Made by a program: the position numbers and the translations under genes. A stretch of 64,000 nt of DNA from Pelodera strongyloides. Lineage: Eukaryota; Nematoda; Chromadorea; Rhabditida; Rhabditidae. The stretch is from NCBI GenBank assembly GCA_036852015.1, contig JAANDG010000647.1:1-64000 (forward strand), written 5' to 3'. Positions 12,401 through 24,400 of this stretch are shown here, one piece after another. Below the pieces are notes generated by a model that was not told where the DNA came from, made no database searches, and saw nothing but the letters and a program-made list of their open reading frames with translations. Positions within the stretch are counted from its first letter, which is position 1; each line of letters begins with the position of its first letter.

Positions 12401-15400
12401 GTCGGTGCCGTTCTTGATCTGGTTTTGCATATTGGTGCTGCACTGGGTGAGCTCGGCGTCACGGTGCTCTCTGCATGAGGCCATGCAGTAGAAGTCCTTG
12501 ATCAGAGCTGAACATTTCATAATCTGGCTCTTTCTATTCCCTGAATCCTCTAATCGTCTTGAATCCGAAGTTTAACTTCCTTACTTTTCCTGAGGGTAGG
12601 ACTACAAGGAGCAAGCGTACTTACTAACGTTCCCTCCTTAGGGGATTTATTTGATCCCCTGTATCTACTGTAGCTGTAGCTTGCTTCAGTCGGGTTTCAC
12701 TGTAACACCCAGTTCAGAAGCCCTCTGTGGAGCGACTTCTATTTGTACGCATCTGGATTCAACTTACTGTTGTATCCGGCTCCGCACTGATATTTGGTAG
12801 CAACCAGATCGAGGAACCATCTCGGGGCTTCAGTGGAGTTGGAGCCCATCTGGCCGAAAGTGTCGACACCAAGGCAGGTGTAGGGGGCGGTGCACTGGAC
12901 GAGGTAGTTGCCGATACTGAAGCCAAATAATCGTATTCATCTAACTTTGGAAGTCTTGTATGTTAATCTGATCTCAAAATGCCTGTTACTTATTGTTAGT
13001 GCTACGCACACGCACTGGACGAGGTAGCTTTTCTTTATCTTAGTCTTAGAATTGGCCAAATACATAATGCTGGTGGCTATACTGGGATATATTGTGGTGT
13101 CATTTATAAGACGCCAATTGTATGCCCTAATTGGCTCGGCTACTTGGCCAGACTTGGCCTACTGTGGAATTGTGGAATTTTTAGTTTATGTTTATAGTTT
13201 GTTGTTCCTTCCTTCATTCAGCTATTCGTGCAAATGCATTGTTTCCTTATCTGTTTTTTTTTTGGTTTTGGGAGATTAAATTTTAATCTGTCCCACCTGC
13301 AGATCTTTGGCTGAACACTCACTCCGAACTGGAAGATCCAGTCACTTCGGATTTGGTGCATCTGGAAAGATATTGATTAATCGATTTATCGGGAATCTGT
13401 GATTATTGATTTGTGTAGAATTTCATTACGTTTCAAGTCGTCATCTCGCTGTCAGCAGTTTCTACAGAAGTTGTTGCAGCGACTGTTCTTTTTTGTTTAG
13501 TCTCCATCCATAACGAAACTAGTGTATCCGATGTGTAGTAAGTGACTGCGATTGAGTAATATTTACTTGACCCCGCTCAATACAAATTGCTACTTGGTCC
13601 CGCCCAATACTAATTGCTCTTCACCTGCCAATAGCTGGGGAGAATGGTGTTCATCTGCAGTCCGTAGTACTCGTTGAATGTTCTGTAACATTGTGTGAGC
13701 GCGGTGACATCAGCCTGAGAACATGTGGCTGAGGCTGTGGAGGCCAAAAGAGCTGGAAATTATGAATATTTATAGGATGAGTTATGGATTGTCGTGCCGG
13801 CATTTGCGAAAGCTTCACATAGTGATGTAATTGACAAGATTTCTACTGAGGAGGAGATAGGAGATAGTACGCTCTATAATGTTGCGTCCTTGTCTGGACA
13901 TTGATTTCTTTGGATTTTGATTATGGTAGACGTAGACTAAAGAGCAATTCTAGATAAAAGAGTGGAAGTCTTTTTAAAGAAGATCCTTTAGGTCTTTAGT
14001 TAGAGAGAAAAGCCTTTAAGCCTTTAGCACTTAGGGTTATGAGCCTAAGCCATTGTGTATACAAACTTACCGATTGCTACTAGCCGATAGATCATTTTGT
14101 TGTGTGAGGGAGTGTTCCGCACTTGGCTCCAGATTTCCCCCTTATATAGGCCCCGTTGGTTCTTATCTTACTTTTGCATTGCGCCCATAAATCAAGGTTG
14201 ACGTGAGGAACTGTGATAAGGCTGTGATGTCTTTGTGCTTATAAATCATGGCTTGGGTATATTAGCAGGGAATTGTCATCCTGGAATTCTGATGTTGCCT
14301 GCTGTTTGTAGTTTAGATTCAAGGGCTTTAAGATTTTCGACTTTAATACTTCGAGGTGTTGGTGGATGTTTTGCGTGTTTAGAATTGGGAGAGCTTAGTA
14401 TTGCAACAAGAAAGAACGGAGACTATCTGATTGTGCGTTTTTGACCATGAGTATATTAGTTGTTGTTACACCATTAGTTCCCTAAGTAGATATGTGGGGG
14501 GTTGGCTGACTCGCTGACCATGTACATGGATTGTAGTTGTAGACGTGATAGATTGGTATTGAGTGGTTTTTCTACAGATCTGATTTTTGTGAGTTCTTGT
14601 GTTTCTACAGGTTGGCATTCTTAATTCGTGCAGTTCCTATGAGAGAAATCAGTGCAGTTCCTGTGGTTTCATGTTCGTGCATTTAATTGTTATGATAGCA
14701 CGGTATGGATATGGGTAATCGGCTAAGGGAAATAGTACCATGTTTCAAGCGACTATTTTAGTTCACAGGGCGTGCTTTTATCGTTTTGAAGTATTCGTGA
14801 ATTGGTATAATATAAGTTAGGTAATTATGTGGCTGTGTCCGTTTTCGTTTAGTTTAACCGGTGCTCGTATACGAGCTGGATGGGAGTGTTGTCTCAGTAG
14901 CAAATTAATTTCCTCATTTTTCTCATTATGTTAATTCTCTAATTAACTGGTCCTTGTTAGAAATCAGACAGCTTTTTGTAACTGGTGAAGAGCTTAATTA
15001 ATGCAATATAAGTTTCTCTTGATCCCTACAAAAAACGGTAACATTTTGTTCTAGTCTGTGGACATATGGTTCAACATAATATGTTTGGTAGCTTCGTCTC
15101 GTTCCTTTAGTTATCGAATTTAACGTTGCAATGTTGAACTTCCAGCAGTTGTTGTTGTTTCTTGTTTCTCAAAAAAATGTTTGACGATAAATATTTATTC
15201 GTTTAATTAAAAAAAAAAAGACTGTTTAGTGGAATGGTGGGCAGGTGAGACGTCCTTTGCATTCGGGGTTTGTGGCTTCCTGTAAATTTAGATTTGGATT
15301 AGGAAGTTTTGATTAGCAATTGCAACAACAAGCTTTAACAATGCGTGTATGTCTGATCTACAAAGTTCTGTGTATCGAAGGTTTTCTTTGTTGTAAGTAA

Positions 15401-18400
15401 GGGTTTTCGAGAGAGAGAAAGAGAAAGAGAGAGAGAGAGCTTTGAAATTTCCTCACCGTAACAAATTTGTTGAGTCCGCAGTCGTAGACACCGGCATTGT
15501 AGTCGCAGTAATTAGTGTTGATTTTTGCAGAGCATTCCATCATTGTCTGGGTTGCACTGAAATTTTGAAATAGATAAACATTCATGTCAGACTCACGACC
15601 AGATTACTGTACCCGTGCCTTTATTTCTTAGCCTGTAATGGGTTATTTGTGTTGTGTGGCTATTACTGTTAGTTGTACGAGGTCTAGGCTGACGTAAATC
15701 CCAGGCTTAGGCAATGCCGAATAATCCGATGTTCTCTTACACGCATAGGTTGGTGCCGTTCTTGATCTGCTGGTTCATGATGTCATTGCACTTGTCCAAG
15801 TCAGCTCCGCGGTGCTCGCCGACGGCTTGGATGCAGTAGAAGTCGGAGTAGAGGGCTGAAGTTTGGTGCGATGAGAGTTTTTCACTTTCACCGAGAATTT
15901 GTGATTCGAAACTATAGTGTCGGTATTGCGAACTATTACGAAGTACTGTGCACGTTTAGTGCAATAGTATGTTGCGTGAGTTTAGGTACTGGAATTCAGA
16001 CTTTTTCGTGAGTTCTAGATGAGAACCTACACTATGGGAATTGTTGTGCTAAATATACTGTATATGTTTGGCAGATTTTAACCGTTGATATCCGTCGTGG
16101 TTAGGTTAGGAAATTAGCTAATTAGCTTGTGGTGGCTGTTTTTAATTTGAATAATATACGCACTGTTGTATCCGTCTCCGCACTGATATTGCGTGACGAC
16201 GAGGTCCAACCACCACCTGGGTGCCTCTGTGCTGTTGGCACCAATTTGTGTGAAGGCTGGGGTGTCCAAGCATGATCGGTAAGGGGCAACACAGTTGACT
16301 AGGGCGTTACCGGCTCTGAACATGAGAATATGTTTGAGTTGACTTCAGCTTCAGGGCATAAAACTTGTCGGGAAGTTCAAATACCACCATCCAAATGTAT
16401 GCAATATGCTAATTCGGATGGTGGCACCGTCGGCCAGTTCGTCAACGCGTTTATGCTATGAGTCGGCGCGTTTAAGTCTAACCCATACTTACTTGCACAC
16501 TCCTGGTTGAGCGGCGACTCCCTGGTTGTCGAGCATAGCGGTACGAGATTGGTGCATCTGGATTGATTGTTTTTACAGTGGGGGTTACCGGTTCAATCGT
16601 ACAATGACACTTTGAATTACCGGTGTTTTTATACAGTATATTACCGTACGGCGTACATGTAGATTTTTCAGTTTACTTTTACATTTTGGTTAGATTACAC
16701 ATTACAGTGCCTAGGTTTTGTTTCCTCTCTGTGTTTGGTCTCCTCATTTCTTGTGGTTGTCGTAAGCACAAATAAATAAAACTACTCTTTAATAAACTCA
16801 CAACCCAGTAGCTGGGCAACACCATGCCCATCATACCAGCACCGTAGTATTGGTTAAATGCTTGATAACATTTGGCGATAGCCGGCAAGTTCGCACTAGG
16901 GCATGTGGCATAGGCTGTGGCGGCGAGAAGGAGAGCTAAAGAGCTTTCGATTACTTCCTATTAAATATTAATTTCTTCAAATGCGCAAATGATACTTATG
17001 CACTGATGGCTCTGATTTTGCGTTGCAGATGCAGATAATATGCATAATGGAGGCGAAAGTAATTACAGTACGACTTATAAGAATATATTACCTGAGATCA
17101 CGTACTTGGCGGCCATTTGTTACCTTTGGGATGCTAGGATCGTTTTTGGACAGATTATAAATCATTTATATATACCCGCTTTTGTCATCCTTGAAGTCTT
17201 ATCGTAAAAACGGAGATTGTTTTAAAGCCGAAAGCAGATTAGGGCGAAGTGCCCGGCTGATGTGTTTTTGGGTTTTTGTTTTATTTTCGGGGTTAGTGGT
17301 TGTTCAATCTGCGAACCAACAAGTTGAAGCCCGTAATATATAAAGATTTCTGGATCTGGTTGACGGCTTGTGTATAAGATTGTAAGGTTTGCTAGCCATT
17401 TTAATATTTGGCGACCACATATGTGCACTATGAGGAGTTACGCTTTATTGTGGGAGTATCTTGTGGATCAGTGGTTTGTGGTTATAACTTATTTTCAAGG
17501 AGAATTTTGCACAATTTGAATATTTTAGCTGTAGACCGTTGCCCGCGTTGGCCTCATGTAAATTTGCATTTTGGCGTGCAGATCATTTTGATGTGTAGAA
17601 CAAAAGACTTACGAACTAGTTCTCTAAAAAAGTTCGTTGGCCAAAATGTTTCACACTTTTTGTTTCATGTTTTCCTAGCAAAGCTGGATTTTATAATTTA
17701 TGGCTGTAATAATGATATCACTTCGTAATCAGTGCTTAGTTCTCAGCCTGTGCGTTCTCAGGGTTTTTTTCCTTAGCACGAAAATAAGAAATTCTTTATC
17801 TATAATAATCTGATAAATTTCTGTCATGGTTCATTTTTTGAAACACGTGCCTTGTATTGGAAACATCTTGGATAGAGAATAGTGGAGTTTAGTTTGGGAG
17901 GAAAAGGTTTGGGGGCATTTTGAATTTTACTAAATATTTATTAACACATAAAATGTGTGCATCAATATGATGAAAGGTTGACAAGCATCAATTGAATGGC
18001 CATAGTAAAAGAAGAAATTTATATGGCAAAATGTTGAGGATATGGGGGAAACCTGTAGACAGTGTCTACTAGTATTGCAGTATTACTCGATATTAACAAT
18101 TTAAGTGTGAGATGTTTCACGTGTGAAGTGTTTCTTTGTTATTGAGCTCGAGCACGATGACATCGTGGACGCTTCGCGTTCGCTGCGATATCGTGAAACA
18201 TGAAACAGTGCTGTTTTTTCAGGTTGGCAACGATAACCGTCGAAGTTTGCTGAGTGCGATTGAGAAAAAGGCGCAGAATCTTTCCAAGTCGTTGAGGATT
18301 ATGGCCGAGCAATTGAATGTGCTGCTGAATAGGTATGTCGTCGGCTTTTAGTGAAGTGAATCACGGTGTTTTTGTGCGTGAATCAAAACCGAGGTGCATA

Positions 18401-21400
18401 TTTTAGAAAAAAACAGTGTATGTATCAATTGAGCTTTATGCGATAATCAGGTTTTTGTTGAGAGTTCCCGCGAAACTACGCGCCATCGCCGTTTTAAAAA
18501 AAGAGGGTCCGCCGCGGCATTGTGTGTGTCATCCAGATCCAGATCTACTGCGTGGACACAGTAGATCTTCAGGGACATCGTCCCTGGAAGTCGTCCCTAG
18601 CCCTGCCCTCATCAGATGATGATTTGTATCTTCTTTTTATTTTTTAGTCAGAACGCGTACACGTCGTTGTGCTCGTGGATGACGCTCGGTGACGGTCTGG
18701 TCTCGCTTCTTCAGGAGGGCAGTTCCGGTGGGGGAGAGGGCGAGGAGGACCAGGATAGCCTCATGGACGATGATAGACCGAATGATCTGCCGTTCAATAA
18801 GTTTGTGGAGGAGTGCGTCAAGGTTGGTGAATGGTGTCAAGGTTGGTGAATGGTTTCGTGGTTTGTGAGGTTGGGTTACGGTAGCTTTTCTGTTGAAGGT
18901 TATGCTGTCTTGATGGAAATATGTGATGTTAGATGTCGTGTCAGATGGGAGCTACTGTGTGATCCGAAAAAGCCTTTATAATGTTATCGATGTACTTTAT
19001 GTATGGCCCTGTATCCTATCCTATGAGACCAGGTGAGACAGAAGCCGATGCTGTTATGTAATCATTATATTTTCAGGCAGCTTTCTGTTGCCTTCATCCC
19101 GCCAACCAAACATTTGTGCTGTGCAAGATGCTCGCAAAGCAGAGGAGGTTTTCGTCTTTGAAGGTAACACTCTCTACAATTACTAACAATGAGTAGATTT
19201 AATTTTGGACAATTTGTCATTGACCTGGAAGTTTTGACTGGTTCTGATTTCAGTATTCCGAATTCCGATCCATAAGCATTGAACACTGTACTGCACTGAA
19301 CCACGCTTGTATGTGATCTTATTGTAAGGAATTTTTTAATGTCTTCTCATTTTTAGGCAGTATTGGACATTCTACATGTGCCGAACCCGTCTCCGGGCTA
19401 TATGTTCCATCAAGCCGTTGCGCTTTCCGGATGCAACAAGCCGACACAGGTGAGTTGTGGAATAGTACTGGTGAATTAGAAACGGCAGAATCTTGAAAAA
19501 GTGTTTCGTTTCCTAAGAGGTGTTCCGTGAGCTGTTGTGAGCTTTACCGTATCTTGCTTATACATACTACAGCGCAGAGCGCAATTGAAAAGAAGATCGA
19601 ATATTGATCATTTTTTCTCCCACTCGCAAGAACCTCAAGTCCGAATTATATGAGAACGTGAGTTTTAGGCCATTGAATACTTCACCTTATGCCTGCCACA
19701 TGCACGACACGCGGAAGCGTCATTGCGCACTGCGCTATCGGAAGGCCCACAAATTGAGAGCGACAAGATCTTGGCCACTTTTTACCTACAGGTTTGTGGT
19801 TTTTCTAGCTTGCTGACCTCAGATATGATACGCCAATAACAATTACTCTTTAATCCGACAATAATTATTTTATAGTATATCAATTGCTGGGCTCATTTCA
19901 GAGGCTCAAATTCGCTCGTAGAATCCTTATTTCAGATGTAGATTTGATAAAAAAGGGCATACGACGATCGACAGTTTACAGACCAAATAAACTACCAGGA
20001 AAACCTGCAAAAATATAAACTTATTATACATTTTACTTAATTATAGGCGATCCGAGTCCTTCACGAGCACGGCCACAGTACCCAGGTGATTGAACTGTCC
20101 AGAACCGCCATTGCTGACCTCAGAGATGACCCGCAGAGCCGAGCTGTCCTGGTTAGTGACTGTATATTTGAAGGTTACTGTATGTGTAGGGTGAAGCTGT
20201 TTTAAACCCATTGTATCCGGCTGGTCTCCGGCTGGTAACTGCTTTCCTCTTTCTCAAACCTAAAGTCGACCAATGTGTCATCTGGAACTCTGCGTCTATT
20301 CCGCTACTGTACCGCGGACCGCGGAAGAGTTATATTTGGGGAGTAGTTTCCGTCGCTTCGCTGAGCTCATTTTTTAAATAATGATTTCTCCCTGTCTTTT
20401 CTTCGCGCCATGCAAGGACTCTACCCGGAAGTAATTAGAATAACGGAGCTGATTAGCATATTGAGCTAATTAGCATAATGCCACAAGAATATGCGGTATG
20501 CTAATGTCAAGTTGTGTGCTAATTTCGAAGACGGATTCATTTATTCGGATTCTGCATTGGCACATCTCAACATGTCTTTCTCGGCTGCGAGAGTTGTCGC
20601 TATTCTCAAGGGAACTTTTGGAGTTCCTGATAATTCTGAGCCAACTGTGGAGGAACGACAAATAGCCGCGTCTTTTGTGCGCACACTAGCGGAACGCTGT
20701 GTTCTAGACCTGAATAAAGGGTCAAGTTTGAATCAAACTGAGGAACGGAGTGTGAAATGCGCTAGAGAAGAGGATCTTGAAATGGTAGGAAGTGGTGTTT
20801 GTTGTTTTAAAGTTTAACAGGGGTTTGTTGTTGGGGGGGGGGGGGGGGGGGTTGGTGGCGGTGACTGGGTAGTGCATTTTAGGTACAGGATCTCGGTGAG
20901 GGTAAGGGAGTGTATATTTTATATGTTATCGTATTTCACGGATGCTGATCTAATAGAATCTTTGCCTAAAAAATCTCTTGTTAGAAACCGGAAAGCCTAC
21001 TTTCAATGTTGTCGTCTATTGGGTTTCTATAATTTGTTTTTCAGGATCGTATTCACATCACGCTGTTTACGCAGGAGGCCGACCGGCAGGAGTGGGCGAG
21101 TGCGTTGGCTGCAATTCATACTTGTCAGGTTGGAGAATCTTATATCGCTTTAAATTTTCGTGTCTTCTCTCTCTCTCTCTCCCCCTCTCTCTCTCTGTCA
21201 GTCGGTGTCTCTTCTCTCTTTTCTCTCTCTCCTCTCTGTCATGTGTTTTGTCCTCTAGTATAATTAGCTTCCATTTTTGATGACATGTTGATGATTTTGT
21301 GTTGAATAGCTAATAACTGATTCCATTTAGAACCCTGAATCCCGTCTTCTGACGCTAAGAGAACTGATGTCAAGGCTTCTGTCTGGAAGACACTGGGAAC

Positions 21401-24400
21401 ATATCACCGCGCTCGATTTTGGAGATTTGCACGAGAATGTGAGTTTTGTTTTATTATTTGAGAAGATTTAGGGTTTAGTTATGTGTAGAGCATTTGGATT
21501 TTCGACATGCTTACATACTGATGGTTATACTGAAATTTACAGTGTTTTGCAGCGAAATCGTGACGTGATCAGGCTTTTAGGTTTTTTTAAGAATCGGGGC
21601 GAAATCGGGGTTTTTCGGCAAATTATCGGGGTTTTCACTTTCCTGTGTAAGTAGTAGGAGTGAAACATTTGAATATATATCGTTGTTTTAGTACTTGCAT
21701 TGTTTAGTATGTATAATTGTCTTTTTCAATGTCGTTTCCGTTATCGATACTCGGATACTACCAGTATTCTCCGAATATCAGTCTTATTTTGCTCTTAGGG
21801 ACATCATGTGGCTTCCTCTATTCTTACTAGGCTAGCCTCACTAAGCATAGAGGAGAAGAGCAAAATAAGAGGGATATTCCCTAAAAGCAATATGACCAGC
21901 TAACTACCTACACGAGAATATACATATATATGCAAGTTTCGTGCAAAAATACGGTAGTATTGACAGAATCACACCGAATTTTTGGTACACTTTGAAACTC
22001 CATAACGCACTGCTTTGTGTCAAGGAGACGAGAATACTTCTCGATATACACTTGTCAATCCTCTAGGTGGCCACAATTCTGAGTGCTCGTGCGCGCAACG
22101 ATCCGCCAAACTTTGAGCCGAACGTCTACGAACTGTTGTCCGCCTACCACATTGCGAGGAATGAGTATCTACAAGGTAGCTGTCATTTATTGCTTATTTT
22201 AAAGTTGTTTTCAGCTTTTTCTACGCGATGCTACGCTATTTGTAGCATCGGTATCCGTCATCCCTTTTAGTGCATCACATGACTTATTCCCGCGAAAGCG
22301 CGAGACCCACGTGTAGTATTATTTTTTTTGTTGAATTTGGGTCTGACATAATCTAAGCGTCCCTTTATTTCCATCTTCAGCTGCGTCGGCCATGTATGAG
22401 TGGGCGCTGCGACTTCGGGATGAACCTCGATTCCAGAATGCTGAATTACTAAAGAAGAGAAGGGACGCGCTGGCCGCAGCGTCTACATTTGTTGACCTGC
22501 TCGGATCGGATGATTATATATTCTTCCACAAAGAGGTAGTTATATATTGTTGCTACGAGGCCAACCATTATCATCACTATATTTATATGTTTTATCAGTT
22601 ACGACCTTCCAGAGGCTAGCTGTGGCAACTGAGCACCATCTAGTTCGCAGCCGAAGTTCGTACTAGAGTACTCTATTTGAAAGGCCTGTTCTACCAATGG
22701 TAGGACAGTCGGAGTCGAACCCACGGGCTGTGCCTGCGTTGCCCGAGGTAGGCTTGTACCCACTGCGCTGTCAATAACCATCTTACGTTCAGGTAGAGGA
22801 GGTGTTCACTGAACTCGACGAGGACATCTTTCCATCGGAGGAGACGCGGACGCGTCGGCATCGTGTACGCGGACAGAAACGAAACAAGACCGAGTTGGTC
22901 GTGTTCACTGGAGAGCAGATTAATAAGCAGGTGGGAGTTTTTTTTATTGAGTTTCAAGTAATCTGCTGTTGAAGTTGAGTGACGCGTATGAGTAGTAGTT
23001 AGTTCCAATCTTGAATTCATATAACGAGTGTGCTGGCTGTGATGTATGATCGACGTTGGCCGGTGTGCCCATACCTCTGGCTAATGTGTGCGACCTCAAT
23101 GTGCAAGACCAACATTGGTTCGATGCTTGTCAGAATACTAAGCGTTGTAGCATATGTTTAGTTTCTTTGTGTACCTCAGTACCTGTTTATCATTTGTAGT
23201 TTGCACTCGCCAACGCTCGGTATGCCTTGGTGGAGGCCGCGCACGAGGCGCCTCCCACCGATGTGCAAGAGATCCTCGAAGAACTAATCGACAGGAGGAT
23301 GTACGATAGGGCGGCGGCGTTTGCTAAGTGAGGAATTTACATATTACTGTAGAAGTTAGAATTAGAGCGAGAGAGGTGGGGAGAGAGAGAGAGGGGGGGG
23401 GGGGGGGGGGGGGGGGAAAGGGGGGGGGGGGGGGGGAGTGAGCACCCTGTGAGTGAGCTACTATTTCCAGCCAGAAGCCGTTTCACGAAGTTTTTGTCGA
23501 CGTTTCGGCAAAACTGGTTGAAAGTTGGAAAAGGGAAGCTCATTCTTGTAGTGATTCTAGTGGTTGATGACCCATAGACCCGTACGAGTTTCAAGAATTG
23601 CCTAAGTAAACTTGTATGTTTCATATAAATGTTCACTGAAACATTGTACTAGTATCACATTTAGGCTATTCGAATTATCGCAGTGCAATCTGATGGCTGC
23701 GGTGACGAGCGAGGCAATTGCCATAGATTGTGATCCAGCTGTTGCAGGTAGACTTTATTGAACTAAATATGTTCAAAGCGAAATACCAGCTAGTTTTTGA
23801 AACGCATCGAGTACATCAGCATTCTTATGCACCATATGCAAACGAACATAAATTAGAATAAAAAATTGAGCTAAATTCGAACAAATTAGCATAAATACGT
23901 AAAAATGCAGTTGTCCACGATGCTTTGCAAAAACCGGGCGGTATTTCGCTTTAACTATTGTGTTTCGGTTATGAACCAAGAACCAGAGGTGAAATTTGTG
24001 TTAGATTGAGCTTGTATTGTAATACGATGATTTCAAGGTTGTATACACAAAGTGCCTTAGATATTTCGTTGTATAAGGAACTCTATATGTGTCATTTATG
24101 TGTAATAAGTAAGAAGCACTTGCAGAGGTTAGTTGTCGCTGGCCGAACGAGAACCAGACGTACGTGTTGGCGAGGACGAGTTCGGGGTGAGTGTTTTCAT
24201 TGTAATGATTATTTCCTTTTTCGTTTTTGTAGTTGAACTCGATTACGTTACATTACATAAGCATTCGTGATTGGTGTTCTCGTTATAGCTCTCTCGCTTT
24301 GCCTATCGATCGCTGTACGATTTTATAAATTAATGCTTACCATTGAGGGGACAGTCCTTGCTTTAAAGCGAAATACCGGCCGGTTTTTGAAACGCATCGA

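Noticed and set aside
22693..22787. Functional tRNA gene
   Set aside because: No acceptor stem or consistent anticodon arm; best seen as a tRNA-derived repeat.
22599..23020. Minus-strand frames of 60 and 109 codons
   Set aside because: Antisense to NUP160 exon 30 and to the tRNA-like relic.
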